Assembly (NCBI GenBank): GCA_010645155.1
Contig: CM021315.1
Location: 3,386,506-3,450,505, forward strand
Reading direction: 5' to 3'
DNA: 64,000 nt
DNA from: Tigriopus japonicus
Lineage: Eukaryota; Arthropoda; Copepoda; Harpacticoida; Harpacticidae
Below, one piece after another: positions 35,501-46,335 of the stretch (its first letter is position 1; each line of letters opens with the position of its first letter). The translations under genes and the position numbers were made by a program. The notes beneath the pieces are model-generated. The model did not search any database and was not told where the DNA came from. It was given only the letters and a program-made list of their open reading frames with translations.

Positions 35501-38500
35501 TGTTCACATGTGATTTGATAAAAATGTGTGGTTGTATGCTCGATTTTTCGATTTGAAGACTATTTCAAATAACAGACTAATAAATCAACCTTTCCAAAAA
35601 GCTCATTTTTCCATTCATTAAATGTTCCTTCCTCCACGGTTGAAAATTCTCATAATAATTCAACTGAAAGCAATTATCTGATGACTTTGGCCCCATTCTG
35701 TTTCCAAGAAGTAAAAATGAATTCAGTATGTATGACGTTTTCCGATTAAGCTTTTCCAAGGAATTTAATGTACAGTTTATCGTCGTGTTTTAACTACTCC
35801 AAAATCCATCTACATGTACATTACGAATCGATTTTATCCATAACAACCATCAACTAAAATCGGTAACATCAGAACCCATATTTGTGTGCTTGAATTGGGG
35901 CTTGAAGTTGTACCAAAGTTATACATTTTTTCTTTTTTTCGACGTCGTTTTAACATGTTCAAGAAAGTGGCCACTTTCTCATTCCATGTATCACTAAAAG
36001 TCGTTTTACAAATACAATCTATGCCGGTGTAAATGTCCAGTTTATTAAAATTTGAATTCTGTAACGTAAGGGTTGAACGTTCGCTAACTATCCACAACAT
36101 TCCTGGTTCGAATCCCGGGCCTGCCGAGTTCCAGTGGCCTGTGCTATTTAGTTGCTTAGTTGCACGGCTTTATCAGCATAAATGGGCGAACCTGCGGTCA
36201 ATCCTGAGGCATTAACTTGGATATTTATTTAAATACTAGATCGGGTGCAAGTTTTGATCAGGCTGATTTGTCAAAGGGGGGAGGAAAATGTCACCACCGC
36301 AACTGTTGAGCGGACAATTAATGTGACCAAATTTGCGAATCAACTCCAACTTTTTGAAAGTCATTCTTGATGCAAAATGTTCGTTGTTGTCCGTATATAT
36401 GTATTGGATTTACCCTCTGTAAAGTAAAAGCTTAAAAGTGTCTTCTTACTATCAGTGACTTATTCAATGCATTGGCAGAAACGTTCCTAATTGAAGTATT
36501 CAAATCCAAGGGATGGTCACTTTGTGACGTCTTCCGTGTCTTCCATTCCACAGAGTTGGCAGAGAGGAGACGCTGGGGCAGACAGTACTGATGGGATTTC
36601 CCAAGCTATCAAGCACTTCAATTTTTCAAGCTAGGCTTGTTTCCATTTCAGCTGCCTCAAGCTAAACCAAGCATTCAAGCCACAGGGCTCAGAGGACCTA
36701 TGGTGAATAGCAGGGTTGCCAAGCTATTTGTTGTCCTTTTTGCCTGATCTAAAAATAGAAGCAGAAACTCCTTTGCTGTTGCAGAATTTGCCATTTTTTT
36801 CCTAGATTTTTCAAGATATTTGCCTTCTTAGGGGCTATATGAAGCATGCTTTGTTAAACTTGACTGCAAACTATTTTACTCCATTTCCGGTGGCCAACAT
36901 TGAATTTTAACTGGCAAGCCTGACATCGGGTGAAGGTGCTTGAAACTGCTTGCAAGCTTTCAAGCACAGCTGAAACTGTTGCTTGGCCCAAACTCCTCTT
37001 CAAGCTGCAGCTTGTTTCCCATCAGTAGCAGACAGGCCTATCATTTTGTTGGACAATTTTCAGGCCCCAGCTGACCTTTGGCTGTGACGTTTTCCATGGA
37101 GTTGTACCCAAACAAGTTCGTTTCGTTTTGTAGGGTTGAAGTAGGGGTGGGCGAGAAGCCGGTGTCGGTGCCAAGGTGTTGACACCAACTTTTTGGCTTT
37201 CGGTGTCGGCAGCAATACCAGGTCTCTGGTGCCGACGTATAAGGCGTCAAGAGTTTTTGAAAAAACGTACTGCCCGCCCAAAAACTTGATCCCAATTTTG
37301 ATTGTAAATGTGAAGGACTAAACAAAATCCAATATCCTCATTTTTGGTTCCATCATAAACATAAACGCAATGCAAAAAGATCACACACCCAGCTAGGGTA
37401 TTGTAAAATGTAAGCTTATTTTCCCTCTCTCCAATTTATGTTGCACTAACATGGACTTAAATGTCTTTAGAATGGGTAGGTCTGTCAAAACTGGTGCTCC
37501 ATATTACAGTCCAAAAGGGCACATTTTGTTTGACTTAATTATAAGGAACACGCTATCTCTGTCAGTGTCGACACCACGACGTTGATTGGCAACTTCAACA
37601 CAGGTGCCGGTGTCGGCGTGGGTGTCAACCTTGCGGTGTCGGTGTCGGAGTCGAGGGCAAAATTGCCGCTGTCACCCATCCCTAGGTTGAAGTCAGGGTC
37701 ACTTATTGTTTGTTTGGGCACAACTTATGTATTAATCTTCGGAAATATCAAGTTTTCACCTGAACCTTGGCTCTTCAACAGCTGTAACTCATCCAACAAA
37801 AATTTCCGGATATCCGCCCTGTGTTCCATTCTATCAAGAAAGTGACCACTAGCAATAGCAAAAATGATCCAAAAACATTACTCAATTCCACCTGCGATTG
37901 ATTAATTGCATGGATGTCATTTGCCTGGTCACACATTTCAGATGAGCCTGCACTTTTGTCCGCTCATCACCGCTTGTCCCGGCAATTTTGGCAATTCGAA
38001 TATTTTATGCCAAATTGGCGAATAACAAAAGCAAATAAAAGTGGAGCGCGCGAAAAGGCTAAAAGGTTTATGTTATCAAAATCTTTTTTGCACTTTTTGC
38101 CCGTCCCAACTTATCATGCACCATAAAAGAGGCAAATTGGCCAAAGTCATTAAGAAAAATGTGCAAATTTCATTGAAATAAATGACATTAAAATTCACAA
38201 ATAACTCAAAAACCATTTTTAAACATTTCTTTCTTCTTCTTACTTCCAGTACTGTAAGAAACTCTTCATGTTCAAAATTTAATGTTCAGAGATTCAAAGA
38301 TGCTACGTTGTTTCTTAAGCCGGAGAAGTCGTATTTAAATTCCAAAAACGTTTGAGATCAAGAACAGAAAGGTGGCCGAGATCTGTTCAAAAAGTTTTCA
38401 GTAATGTTGCAATCTTGCTTGAATTCTGTTCAAATAATTCAGCTCATGGGCAAAGAAGACAATGTAATGTTACTTAAAAGATAAAATATTGGAAAAAAAA

Positions 38501-41396
38501 TTGCGTTATAATCAAGTGCACCAATGTTGGTGCTGTTTTAAAATATTGATGAATTATATTCTGCAATCCACTCTGAACAGCTCTTTTTGATCAAAATTCT
38601 CGAAGGACTCAATTGGATTTTTGTTATGTCGAACTAGACCACGAGTTGAAAGATTTCGACGATATTTTAGGCAAGTACAATTTTAGCACTAGCTAGGAAG
38701 TTCTAATTGTGGCGAAGAAAATGCTTTAAAATTGATTTGAAGTATGCCTTAGGTGACATTGTTTTTTCCCCATGAACTAATTATTGTGATTCAAATAAAT
38801 ATGCAACAGTGCTTTTCAGCTTCAAAACTGGTCTCAAAAGCCTTTTAAAAATGACTTTTTCGGCTTATAAACCACCGTGGCAAGATGAACCAAATTAATA
38901 AACTCACAGTATCAACACTAAGAAAAACGTTATGTGGAGAGACGAAATTCAACCAATGCACTTAATGCATTCTCAAAGGTCTTTGACGTTTTCAAAGTTA
39001 AGGCTCCTCAAATTAACCACTTATTCCCTGAAAAGGTCACGCCAACTCGATCTTATTTGATGTTCTCTATGTCTTCACTGAGGCATCATCTACTTTTTGT
39101 TAATGGAAAGCCTTGATCCAATCTCTCTGAATCTGCTTGATCGTACAATGCAAAGAAATTCAGGCGTGCGATCAGGATGCAGGATTTCAATGAAAGAATT
39201 GGGTCGAGTTCAGTGTGACGAAAACCCAATAACACAATAACACGTGTTTTCAGCGAACCGTTCCCAAAACAAACAAATTGAAACATACAGTACATACAGC
39301 TTATCGAACGTTTCCGAATTACTGTATTGTAGCTCGGGTTTTAGGGAACCTGCTGTAATTTCACTAGGAACCAAGTCTTCGTTGAGGGTCGTTCAGAATA
39401 ATTATATTGTTAACAGTTGGAAGAAGATGTACTAAATAAATATACTCCACATTAAATCAGAATATTTTATATTCAAAAAAAAATTCGTTATGAATGCTAA
39501 ATTGTTATGAATGCTCTTTGCAAGTTTGACGGTGTCGTTCTTATTTTGGTCAATAATGAAGATTTATAATTCTATATGTAAACCTTACGAATATTCTTTA
39601 TTAAGCACTAATATAACAATCTAATTATTTCCATGTAAAGGCAATGTTTGCCAACCTCTATTTATTTAGTCTGTGATGATTTTTATACCTAGAAGGGGCA
39701 AGCTCTTGTGATGTCCCGTGGCAACCGGAAGCTTCATTCATATTTATTCTACTAAATTAAGAAAATTAGGTGTTGTTTCTAGCACATTTGAAAGTAAATT
39801 TAAAGAGTATTCACAGTACTTGATCGTAGAAAAAAAATGTTTTTTTTTCTTGAGAATCTTCAGCAACCCTGGAGTTTTTTCAGGTACCATCATGTCCTCT
39901 GGGATAAATAATCAAGCCTCATTTAAACTCATGACTACCAGTAATCCCCCAAAGCAAACAGCAATCATCATGTAATAAAAAATGTTATTTACATAAGATT
40001 GCAAGATACTGTCTACAAAAAATAATCGTTGGAAAATGGAAAATATCACTTAAAGGATATATTATATCGACAAAATGGAATTTGGATTGAGCCACTCAAC
40101 TTTATCTATAATCGCAGGATTTAAAAGAGCTCTATTTCAGAGTACAAAGAATCAGTAAAAAGACTATGTGACACGCACACTTCTAGAAGAAAAAAAGGTA
40201 CATCCGTGTTCACTTCCATAAGAGATGTGCCATAGAACAAATTAGATTTACTTCTTCTTTTGTGTGACGAGGCCACTTAGAGTCTTTCCGTGGAATATTC
40301 CGTTTCTCGTGGGCAGGATCATGTTTTGGGGGGTCCATTCAACACATCAAGAGCAACTTGGACCCGGATGTGGTCTACAGTAATTCCCAAGAACACATTA
40401 CATATATAAAAAGAGAAGTCTTAAACCCAAAATGAATGAGCGGTTTACTTTCATTTTTTGTGGACAATCCAATCCAATCAGAGTCAAAGCATTGTATCGA
40501 TTTACTTCGGTAACTCCCAGAACCACATTAGCCATTCAAAACCCGTACCCAATCAATGTAATGCTTCCAAGATCTACGGGTTAAAAGCCCAAAGAAGGGA
40601 CAACAAAGTAAATAATGGGCGACGATTGAATTTATTGACGTCGTTGGACTTGATTTACGAGAGCGGTCAATCCTTGAATGACTTTTTCCCGGAGTGACTT
40701 GTGTTTTCTTACCTTGTAGAACCGATTTTCACGCATTTGCGAGTTCATGGTGAAAATTTGGCCATTATGAAGCACCATATTTTTCATCTCGAAGAACTTG
40801 GGAATGTTGTACAGGGTGGCAAAAACCAACGATCCAATCAACAAGTACTTCTGCTTCACCTTGGTGTTACCTAGAGGGTGGCAAATTGCGCAGTATCGCT
40901 CCAGGGTCACCGATAATGTTAGACAAGTGGAACCAACTCGCCAAATATGGATCAAACCAAATGTGACCGGTGCTGATGGATTTGTCACGTTCTCCGCAAA
41001 CCAATGACACAGTTTGGGAAGGCCAAACATGATCAAAGATGTACAAAGAAACAGTGTATCACATACAGCCAACCCAGTGAGTAAAGCAGAGAATGTCTCC
41101 CTGACAACTGGTTTGATCAGCACCCCAATGGACATGACGGTTCCTGTGATTCCAAGGATGGAAACAATGGTTAAGATGAGTCCCTCCACTATGAACATGA
41201 ACTGCTTGTCATTAGCGGAGATTCCGCTGAAGAGGCCATCACCGTAATCCATGTCTCCGTAATCCGGACTCCCCTTTGTATCAGTAGTTGTGAGGTTAAA
41301 GTCGAATGCCTTGGGATTTGTCATGTTCCAAGTCTCGTTAACATGTGAGAGATAATTTTTTAAATGCTCACTTGTCCATTTCAGGGACCCTGGCAT
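20573..41396 (-). CDS. Rhodopsin-like GPCR, FMRFamide-receptor-like, three coding exons
   Basis: Plasma-membrane receptor, probably for a neuropeptide. Exons 41396-40713, 23981-23818 and 21296-20573 join at GT-AG sites in phases 0 and 2 and give 523 residues. The extracellular N-terminus has N-glycosylation sites N20, N24 and N34 and acidic tyrosines (PDYGDMDYGD). TM1 is about 67-93, TM2 102-126, TM3 145-167, ERY 166-168 in place of DRY, TM4 184-202, TM5 235-256, TM6 436-458 (FLTCQSVKLIPDIYE, no CWxP) and TM7 479-503 with NSAANFLMY in place of NPxxY. The third intracellular loop is about 175 residues and full of Ser/Arg phosphosite-like motifs. Alanine occupies the usual TM3 disulfide cysteine position. 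The ERY, TM6 and TM7 variants resemble arthropod FMRFamide-like receptors, but the ligand is unknown. ATG 41396 lies 2 bases after a CAG, so a 5' UTR exon probably lies upstream. The first intron is about 16.7 kb. Confidence 0.88.
21297..23817 (-). other. GPCR intron 2
   Basis: This 2.5-kb intron sits between the TM5 exon and the loop 3-TM7 exon (donor GTACGT at 23817, acceptor TTTTTTAG ending at 21297). It contains a 119-codon minus-strand open frame (22762-22403) and a plus-strand frame (23364-23678). Neither resembles any family I know, and I do not call them genes. Confidence 0.6.
25660..25736. repeat. Pyrimidine-rich CT/CTCG microsatellite
   Basis: The tract is built almost only from CTCTCT, CTCG and CCCT units inside the centre of the foldback element. 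The Ser/Leu/Arg-rich frames it creates on either strand are by-products of the repeat. Confidence 0.85.
26201..26279. mobile_element. Tiny palindromic insertion (about 79 bp) nested in the foldback right arm
   Basis: It begins CTAGACGTTTCA and ends TGAAACGTCTAG, perfect 12-base inverted ends, with smaller inverted pairs inside (GCTGACG/CGTCAGC). The matching place in the left arm (about 25047-25060) lacks it, providing an empty site within the same element. Confidence 0.55.
26975..27232 (+). repeat. Tandem duplication, two copies of 129 bp, frame preserving
   Basis: Copy 1 is 26975-27103 and copy 2 is 27104-27232, with only a few substitutions. The period is 43 codons, so the plus-strand frame from ATG 27000 (106 aa to 27320) stays open through both copies; it is rich in Lys, Asp and Asn. 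No known domain is visible. The duplication is certain; protein coding is doubtful, as it lies inside the receptor's large intron. Confidence 0.75.
28255..28680. mobile_element. Foldback MITE family, copy 1 (most diverged)
   Basis: Both arms are related in inverted orientation: TTTCAGCTCAATC near 28377 against GATTGAGCTGAAAATTGAAA near 28562. Outside them are GAGGCTAATTATAAGAATTATCA (arm 1 split by drift) and TTCTGCAAT-type words. The same layout recurs at 45870-46335 and 50915-51370. No coding capacity. Ends are approximate. Confidence 0.6.
28965..30256 (-). pseudogene. LINE remnant B2, interrupted by a MITE
   Basis: Reading on the minus strand, 30256-29900 encodes the reverse transcriptase palm (SGVPQGSILGPLLFILFIAP and SYADDTKLV, then GVVIQDDG). 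The C-terminal part follows with disrupted frames to about 29585, and the last C-terminal/3' part continues at about 29290-28965. About 290 bases related to the hAT-like MITE at 44357 separate the two C-terminal pieces. Stops and frame changes make it inactive. Its 5' end abuts the A-rich 3' tail of LINE B1. Confidence 0.7.
29290..29583. mobile_element. hAT-like MITE copy inserted in LINE remnant B2
   Basis: It shares long, nearly collinear words with the element at 44357-44645 (GTGGAGATTT, GCAGCAAGGGTG, GCCACTGACTCCCTGAAA, TCCCATCGCACACACAGTG). The LINE sequence of B2 resumes on each side of it, as judged by comparison with LINE B1. The terminal TAGAGGGC motif is eroded here. Confidence 0.6.
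30270..32125 (-). pseudogene. LINE remnant B1 (ORF2 pieces) with an internal rearrangement
   Basis: On the minus strand, pieces of one LINE ORF2 can be read in order with frameshifts: the linker region (32116-31434), RT fingers (LGPDDVTSQF, LHPSNYRPI), QHGFRAHFS and FTKAIDKVDH up to about 30830. The palm with YADD is missing. After a 106-bp palindromic junction the C-terminal end (30762-30361: SNSLVDQISYKH and upstream) and the 3' UTR follow, ending in a C-run and A-rich tail at 30247-30290. The element is dead. Confidence 0.75.
30671..30776. repeat. Perfect 45-bp inverted repeat with 16-bp spacer, in LINE B1
   Basis: The left arm 30671-30715 and right arm 30732-30776 are exact reverse complements (begins TTAGGACAGAGCCCATG, ends CATGGGCTCTGTCCTAA). 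The left arm is normal LINE coding sequence; the right arm is an inverted copy of it placed at the deletion junction. Confidence 0.95.
33164..33202. repeat. Near-perfect palindrome, 19-bp arms and 1-base centre
   Basis: Left arm 33164-33182 begins TTACCACAAACCC and right arm 33184-33202 ends GGGTTTGTGGTAA. It lies 33 bases before the hAT-like MITE at 33235. No gene context suggests a terminator; it may be a tiny foldback element. Confidence 0.85.
33227..33234. repeat. 8-bp target-site duplication, left copy
   Basis: GCCGAAAG here is repeated at 34001-34008, exactly flanking the TIR-ended element 33235-34000. Confidence 0.85.
33235..34000. mobile_element. hAT-like MITE split by a SINE
   Basis: Ends are TAGAGGGCTAACAG (33235) and CTGTTAGCCCTCTA (34000), inverted and flanked by a perfect 8-bp duplication GCCGAAAG, the pattern of hAT superfamily transposition. 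Without the internal SINE (33378-33838) and its duplicated target the element would be about 293 bp, matching the 289-bp relative at 44357-44645. No transposase is encoded, so it depends on another element. Confidence 0.85.
33378..33838 (+). mobile_element. tRNA-derived SINE with AAAC tail, inserted in the MITE
   Basis: Flanked by a 12-bp duplication AGGGAATCAGTG (33366-33377 and 33839-33850). The head has an A-box-like TGGCGTAGTGCG at 33392-33403 and a B box GGTTCGATCC at 33435-33444; a second B-box word occurs at 33599-33608. Between them is a direct repeat of about 60 bases (ACTCTTCGGAGTC...CTGTCTTTCAAT). The 3' end is a short AAAC repeat, typical of SINE tails. A partial copy is at about 36093-36230. 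Confidence 0.85.
36060..36230 (+). mobile_element. Partial copy of the tRNA-derived SINE
   Basis: Contains GGTTCGAATCCCGGGCCTGC and GAGTTCCAGTGGCCTGTG, matching the part of the SINE at 33599-33700, then the AAATGGGCGAACCTG word. The tail repeat is missing or eroded. Confidence 0.7.
36586..37027. mobile_element. hAT-like MITE, 442 bp, rich in CAAGC/GCTTG words
   Basis: Termini TACTGATGGGA and TCCCATCAGTA are perfect inverted repeats, flanked by an exact 8-bp duplication GCAGACAG (36578-36585 and 37028-37035). The interior near each end carries many CAAGC/GCTTG words. No coding capacity. Confidence 0.85.
37142..37684. mobile_element. hAT-like MITE, 543 bp, with GGTGTCGG arrays
   Basis: Begins TAGGGGTGGGCG and ends CACCCATCCCTA, flanked by an exact 8-bp duplication GGTTGAAG (37134-37141, 37685-37692). 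Several GGTGTCGG/GGTGCCGG-type words sit just inside both ends, up to four close together on the right, while the middle is AT-rich and unrelated. Transposase-binding arrays inside the termini are known in hAT elements. The 60-codon frames across it are by-products of the repeats. Confidence 0.88.
37870..38130. mobile_element. Possible fragment related to the MITE at 52658-53144
   Basis: The words GCACTTTTTGCCCGTCCCAA near 38089-38108 resemble the right end of the 52658-53144 element (GCACTTTTTGGCCGTCC). I could not find the opposite end or a target duplication, so only one end is supported. Confidence 0.3.
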
Positions 41397-43997
41397 GACT
41401 GCAAGTGTATAGTGACCAATCCGCTTGCCACTACAAAAGCGACTAACCGAGAACGGGAAAACTTTTGAACCACGAGAAAGCGCCCAAAAGAGGATCACGC
41501 TTTGAGTTTGAGCGGAGGAATGGAGACGCGGTAGAAGGACCTCTTGCAGCCTCAAGAAATGCCAATATGATAGTGCATGCTGCTCAATGTAGGATCACAA
41601 ATATGTGCTATATTTATGCTTCCCTATCGAACAATAATGTATGGGTGTTGGTATGGCTCAATGGATCATTTTAGTAACCAGAACGCCCATTTAAAGGCAT
41701 GGAAACGGCTGTTGTAAAGGACGATCCAATTTGAGTGAAATCGTTTGAATATATTGTTATGGAAATGTGGGTGGAAGGAATAATCGGGGAAAAGTAAACA
41801 GTTTACTTTCCGTCCGAAATGGTGACGGTTTCATCCGTTTTTTTGTGTTTTTACATCCTCTAGAGATCCTAGATGAGTCAGAGACACGCACGGTCTCGAC
41901 TAAAGCACAAGTTTTTGCTTCATAAACAAAGAAATTTGAGAGAAAAGTCAATTTTTTATATTATTCAAAACTTCTGAAAGAATTATCTCCAAACATTGTC
42001 TTTTTAGAGCATCAATCACATTTTACAGCTGAAAAGCGTAAAACATTTAATAGCTAGGCTTTATTTATGCTCAAAATTTCTGCTTCCGAGAAAAAGAAGG
42101 AGACACTGACTTTAGTGGGCCTTTGTTCAACTTTGAGTCTATTTGGAAGAGTTGAAAGCGGACCCCAAAAAGTGTTAAAACCCATGAGAAGTGACCCATA
42201 AATCCTATGAGACAGTTGTAAATGTTCTTAACCCCGCCACTCTGAAATTTCTAGGGTCTCTAATAACCTTGACATATCCTAAGACTGGAGTCATAAGGCG
42301 TCTCACAAAAGGGAAATAGAAGCTAGTTCTTGGGTTCCTGACAGCCCGATGAAGGAAAATGTTGTCTAATTGACATTTTTGACTTTTTCAGATTGACGTA
42401 TTGACATATCTATCTTCTGCCCAAGATTGTTAAATATTTCGCTTAACTCAAATATCCAAATCATGACACACATCAACAGCCCCTCAATTTAAACTTTCTT
42501 GAAGCGGATGAGTCAAGTTGTAGAAGAAGACTCAATATGTGCGTTGTTCTTGGTTTAGTAGAGCAATTCCAACGATGAAAAAAACGTCTTTATCTTTTAC
42601 GGAGCCGAAGCCAAAAACCGTCTAGTTTCAAAGTAGCAAGGTCATTTCATATATTGCCCTCCTGAATGATGTACTTCGAGTAATGGGATCATTTCAGTTC
42701 AAAGGGATCATCTGGAAGTCTTGTGTGCATTGAACCTCTAATTGAGAGGGATCTCTTGCTTGCTCACAATGAAAGAAAGTATTGGAAATAATTTTGCTTC
42801 ATCAAGGAGGAAGCGATATGCTAACGTGAATATTACATAAAGCTTCTTTTGAGAGAGACCAACGCAGATCAACTTATGAGAATAGTATTTAACATTTGAA
42901 AAGCAGATTAACGAACAGTATCATATCATTGGTTTAGTTTACCTTGTTAATTTCATCCCCACACTTAACTATTAATATTTTGCAACATATTCTGTTCGTC
43001 TGACAAGCATTAACATTGTTTTTTGTCGTTTATGGTTGGTTAAGCATTTTATTTTAAAAAAAGCGTTCTTTTCTGATAAGTAAAAAAATTGACTTGACAG
43101 TTTTTACGTCCGTGAATTATGCGTTTTACAAGCTAATGGCTGGGTTTTAGAAATAATTATAAAGGAAAGAACACAGCTTTATCAACTAACCTTTTCATTC
43201 TCTCTGATTTGGTTTAGCTTGCTAGAAAATATTATAAGATTATTATTTGAATATTTGAATTTTTACTTACTGCAAACTAAGTAAATTTGACACTTGTTCC
43301 AAAGGCCAAACAAAACATAAATTGAAAATCTAAATTGTAACTTGAATTTTCGTTTTTTACTTTTCATCACTTGCAGTTTTATCTATATTTTTAATCAACG
43401 GCATAATTCACATTAATATCTTTCGTAGTTTCGCAAAATTTTTAAGGTCAAATTCCATACTTAATTTTCAACTTAATGCCTATGATTATTTACGAGATCA
43501 ACAATTTCGGCTGAACTTAATGTTAAGACAAGGATGGAATTGCGAGTCCAAAATCAAACATTTTTTCAAAAAACGAACCCAAATACTGGAAAGAAATAAT
43601 TTGTTCAGGACCACTGAGCACTTTAAAAAACGCCTTTTATCATGTAAAGACATTGCGAGCTTTAAAATTGGACAGTGTTTGAAAACTTAACTTCTTCTTT
43701 GGCATTTTTCCACTTTTCCCGCTCTCTAGTCATAAAACAAAAGATTTCCTTACAAGAAGGGTTCACTCTATCCTCTGATGGTTCCCTTTAAAAGCCTATA
43801 GTTCATTTGCATCGATTGTTCCATTAAAGAAACCATCAGTGCTTGAAGTACCGAATAGGTGTGATTAGCCAAAGAAATCGTAAGACATGGAAGCCTCCAC
43901 TCAGGCATTCAGCTGTGGATTTTTATAAATCGAATTCCGTTCAAGTAATTGATTTTGTTTTGATTACATTGATAAGACAGGCACTTAAGATTTAAAG
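41397..43997. other. Upstream region of the GPCR gene; nothing recognised
   Basis: AT-rich, with no open frame resembling a gene. The TACACTTGCAG directly before the receptor ATG suggests that a non-coding 5' exon and the promoter lie further upstream, here or beyond, but I cannot place them. Confidence 0.35.
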
Positions 43998-44150
43998 AAG
44001 GGGGGGGGCGGATTTTTTAATACCGCTACAAGGAATGGGATTTCATGTAAAGAGAGTTAATGATTAATATAGTATATAGTTTATAGAATTACCGTTTGTA
44101 TGAAATTTGATCTACCAATAAGTTACTGTTGGCAGATGCAGAATGCAGCA
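43998..44150 (-). mobile_element. LINE 3'-end fragment (B family)
   Basis: A G-run followed by ATTTTTTAATACCGCTACAAGG matches the end of LINE B1 at 30285-30330. The following AAATTTGATCTACCAAT.AGTTACTG words match 30377-30400. It is truncated immediately upstream, typical of a 5'-truncated insertion. Confidence 0.7.
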
Positions 44151-44356
44151 TGATACCTATCTTCATTCACGAGGAGCAATGTTTAAAAATTGTAACAATT
44201 GCAGTACACACGCGAGGAAGCAAGAGACAAATTGACCCTACAATCGTAGGTTCACTTGTTCCATCGGAAGACTGAGCATTGCTCTATGCTTCAAATGTCC
44301 CCAGTTGCCACAAAGCTCAGTCAATCAAGTTGAAATTGAGCATGGGAGGGTTGTAT

Positions 44357-44645
44357 TAGAGGGCTAACAGAGAAATGTCACTCCAGTTCAGCAAGTGGAG
44401 ATTTGTTTTGAACACACTTCAGTAGCCTGGCAGCAAGGGTGTCAAGTGCCTAAATGCATCTTGTGTTGCTCTTGTTTGATCAAAGCAGTTGAATGAGCAA
44501 TTTTGCCACTGACTCCCTGAAAACGCAACTACTGGTTTTGAATCACATAACTTAGTGTGTTCAGTGTCAAATCCCATCGCACACACAGTGATGGCTTGGT
44601 GACTCACGAATATTTTCGGAGTGTCATTTCTCTGCTAGCCCTCTA
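44357..44645. mobile_element. hAT-like MITE, 289 bp (same family as 33235)
   Basis: Begins TAGAGGGCTAACAGAGAAAT and ends with its inverted counterpart ATTTCTCTGCTAGCCCTCTA. Internal sequence is shared with the copies at 29290-29583 and 33235-34000. The flanking octamers differ, so no target duplication remains. Confidence 0.75.
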
Positions 44646-45869
44646 AGCTGAATTACCAGTCGGACATTTGAGTTAATTGGATTTTTCTCTGTCTGGCGAA
44701 GAATTCGAAATATGGCTTTTGCCAGTAGCCTAGGCATCCAGGTCTTTAGTGATCCTTGGATTAGCATATTGGGATACAAGCCCAAACAAAGCCGTTTCTT
44801 CTTCATTCTAGGGACTGTTTTCACAAATAGAGCAAATGTCGAGAATTGGTTCTACTCTTGCATTATTCATTGCACTAGTTTGTGATTTAATCAAGTGCTT
44901 TCTTGATGACTTTGATGTCCAGATTTAAGCTATACTTAGAAGAAGAAGAAAATCCTTATTTTTTTTCAAGCTTTTTGCCTTATTTTTTCGTTCCTTCAAA
45001 AAATAAAGCCCCAATCTGAAGAACAGAAACATATTTAGTTCGAATGTAATATTCTGGAAGTTTTGACCTACCTATTTTTTTCATGAAGCAAGATATGATT
45101 GGGTTAGGTCAGACCAAATTCATCCACTCAAAAGGCTGGATAAGCCATTAGTTTTAGTGACCAAGCGGAAGAAAGGGATTGAGATTCAAATCGAATCAAG
45201 TGGATTCATGAATTCATTTCTCCGCTTACAGTATTTCATGAATTCATTTCTCCACATGCATTACACTGATTTTGGCTCACGAGAAAACTATCTTCATTTC
45301 CCAGTGTTGAATTGGTTAACGAACAGGAATCCATTTCCCACGATGGTAAACACACTTACTGGTAAAGTGTTCTTCATGACGTCAGAATCGATCCAAACTC
45401 TTCTGCCGACATTCTCTCTCATCTCTGACCAAAAAATGGGATAGGAAGCATTCTTGTTTCGCTTTTCAAAAACCCTTGTGAAATGCCTCGAAATATTTTA
45501 GGCCTCACCAAGTATGCAATCTTCCATCGATCAACATATTGGTTTGAAACAAACTTTATGTTGAAAGTTTTTGTAATTTCAAGAAGTAAGATCCAATGCA
45601 TCACTTTGTACTCAAATGGCTTTTTTGCTTATGGCCAAAAGATGCAATTTTATTTCTGAGGGTCAGTGTTTTAGCTACAATAAGAAATTAATTCATGTTC
45701 CTATAATTTTGATCGTAATTAACGCTTTTTTATTTTCAGAAAGGTAAATAATAGTACGGTATAATCATTATGAACTGTATTTTTTGAAAAACGTCTTTAC
45801 ATATAAAAACGTAAACTGTAAAATCGGGTTTATTCTCTTTCTTTAGGCTTCACCATGTACCTCGATCAT

Positions 45870-46335
45870 CTGCACTTCAGCTTCCAGGATGCAATTTCAT
45901 TGGACTGGGAGGCTAACGAGAGGAATCATGATTTCCAGTAGGAACAGTTCAATCACGTTCTTCTGCAAATGAGACCTTGCCTATCTGGATAAGAGTCCGT
46001 ATTTCAATTTTCAGCTCAATCGAACGTCGAAGTCAAAAGTTATGCTCTCTCAAAGTTCACTACAAATCCTGCCGAGAAAGAATGAACTAGCCCTTTTCTG
46101 GTAATTTTTTTAGCACAAAAGGGCGAACTCATTCATTCTATGCTCTCTTCAGTGCATAAGTTTGAGAAGGCATAACTTTTCACTCCGCCCTTCGATTGAG
46201 CTGAAAATTGAAATACGTAGTCTATTGAATACAACCAAGGTCTCGTTAGCAGAAGAACGCAATTGAATTAATCCTTCTGGAAATCATAATCATCATCGTA
46301 AGCCTCCCACTCCAGTTTTCAGTGCTTCTTGATGT
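45870..46335. mobile_element. Foldback MITE family, copy 2
   Basis: The inverted arms are well preserved. GGAGGCTAACGAG..., TTCTTCTGCAAATGAGACCT and TATTTCAATTTTCAGCTCAATCG on the left correspond to the reverse complements between about 46140 and 46320 on the right. The spacer between arms is about 80 bases. No protein is encoded. Confidence 0.75.

Noticed and set aside
41397..41555. 53 extra N-terminal residues for the GPCR from an upstream TTG
   Set aside because: No ATG in that extension, and the sequence just before ATG 41396 looks like a splice acceptor (TTGCAG), so the extension is probably intronic.
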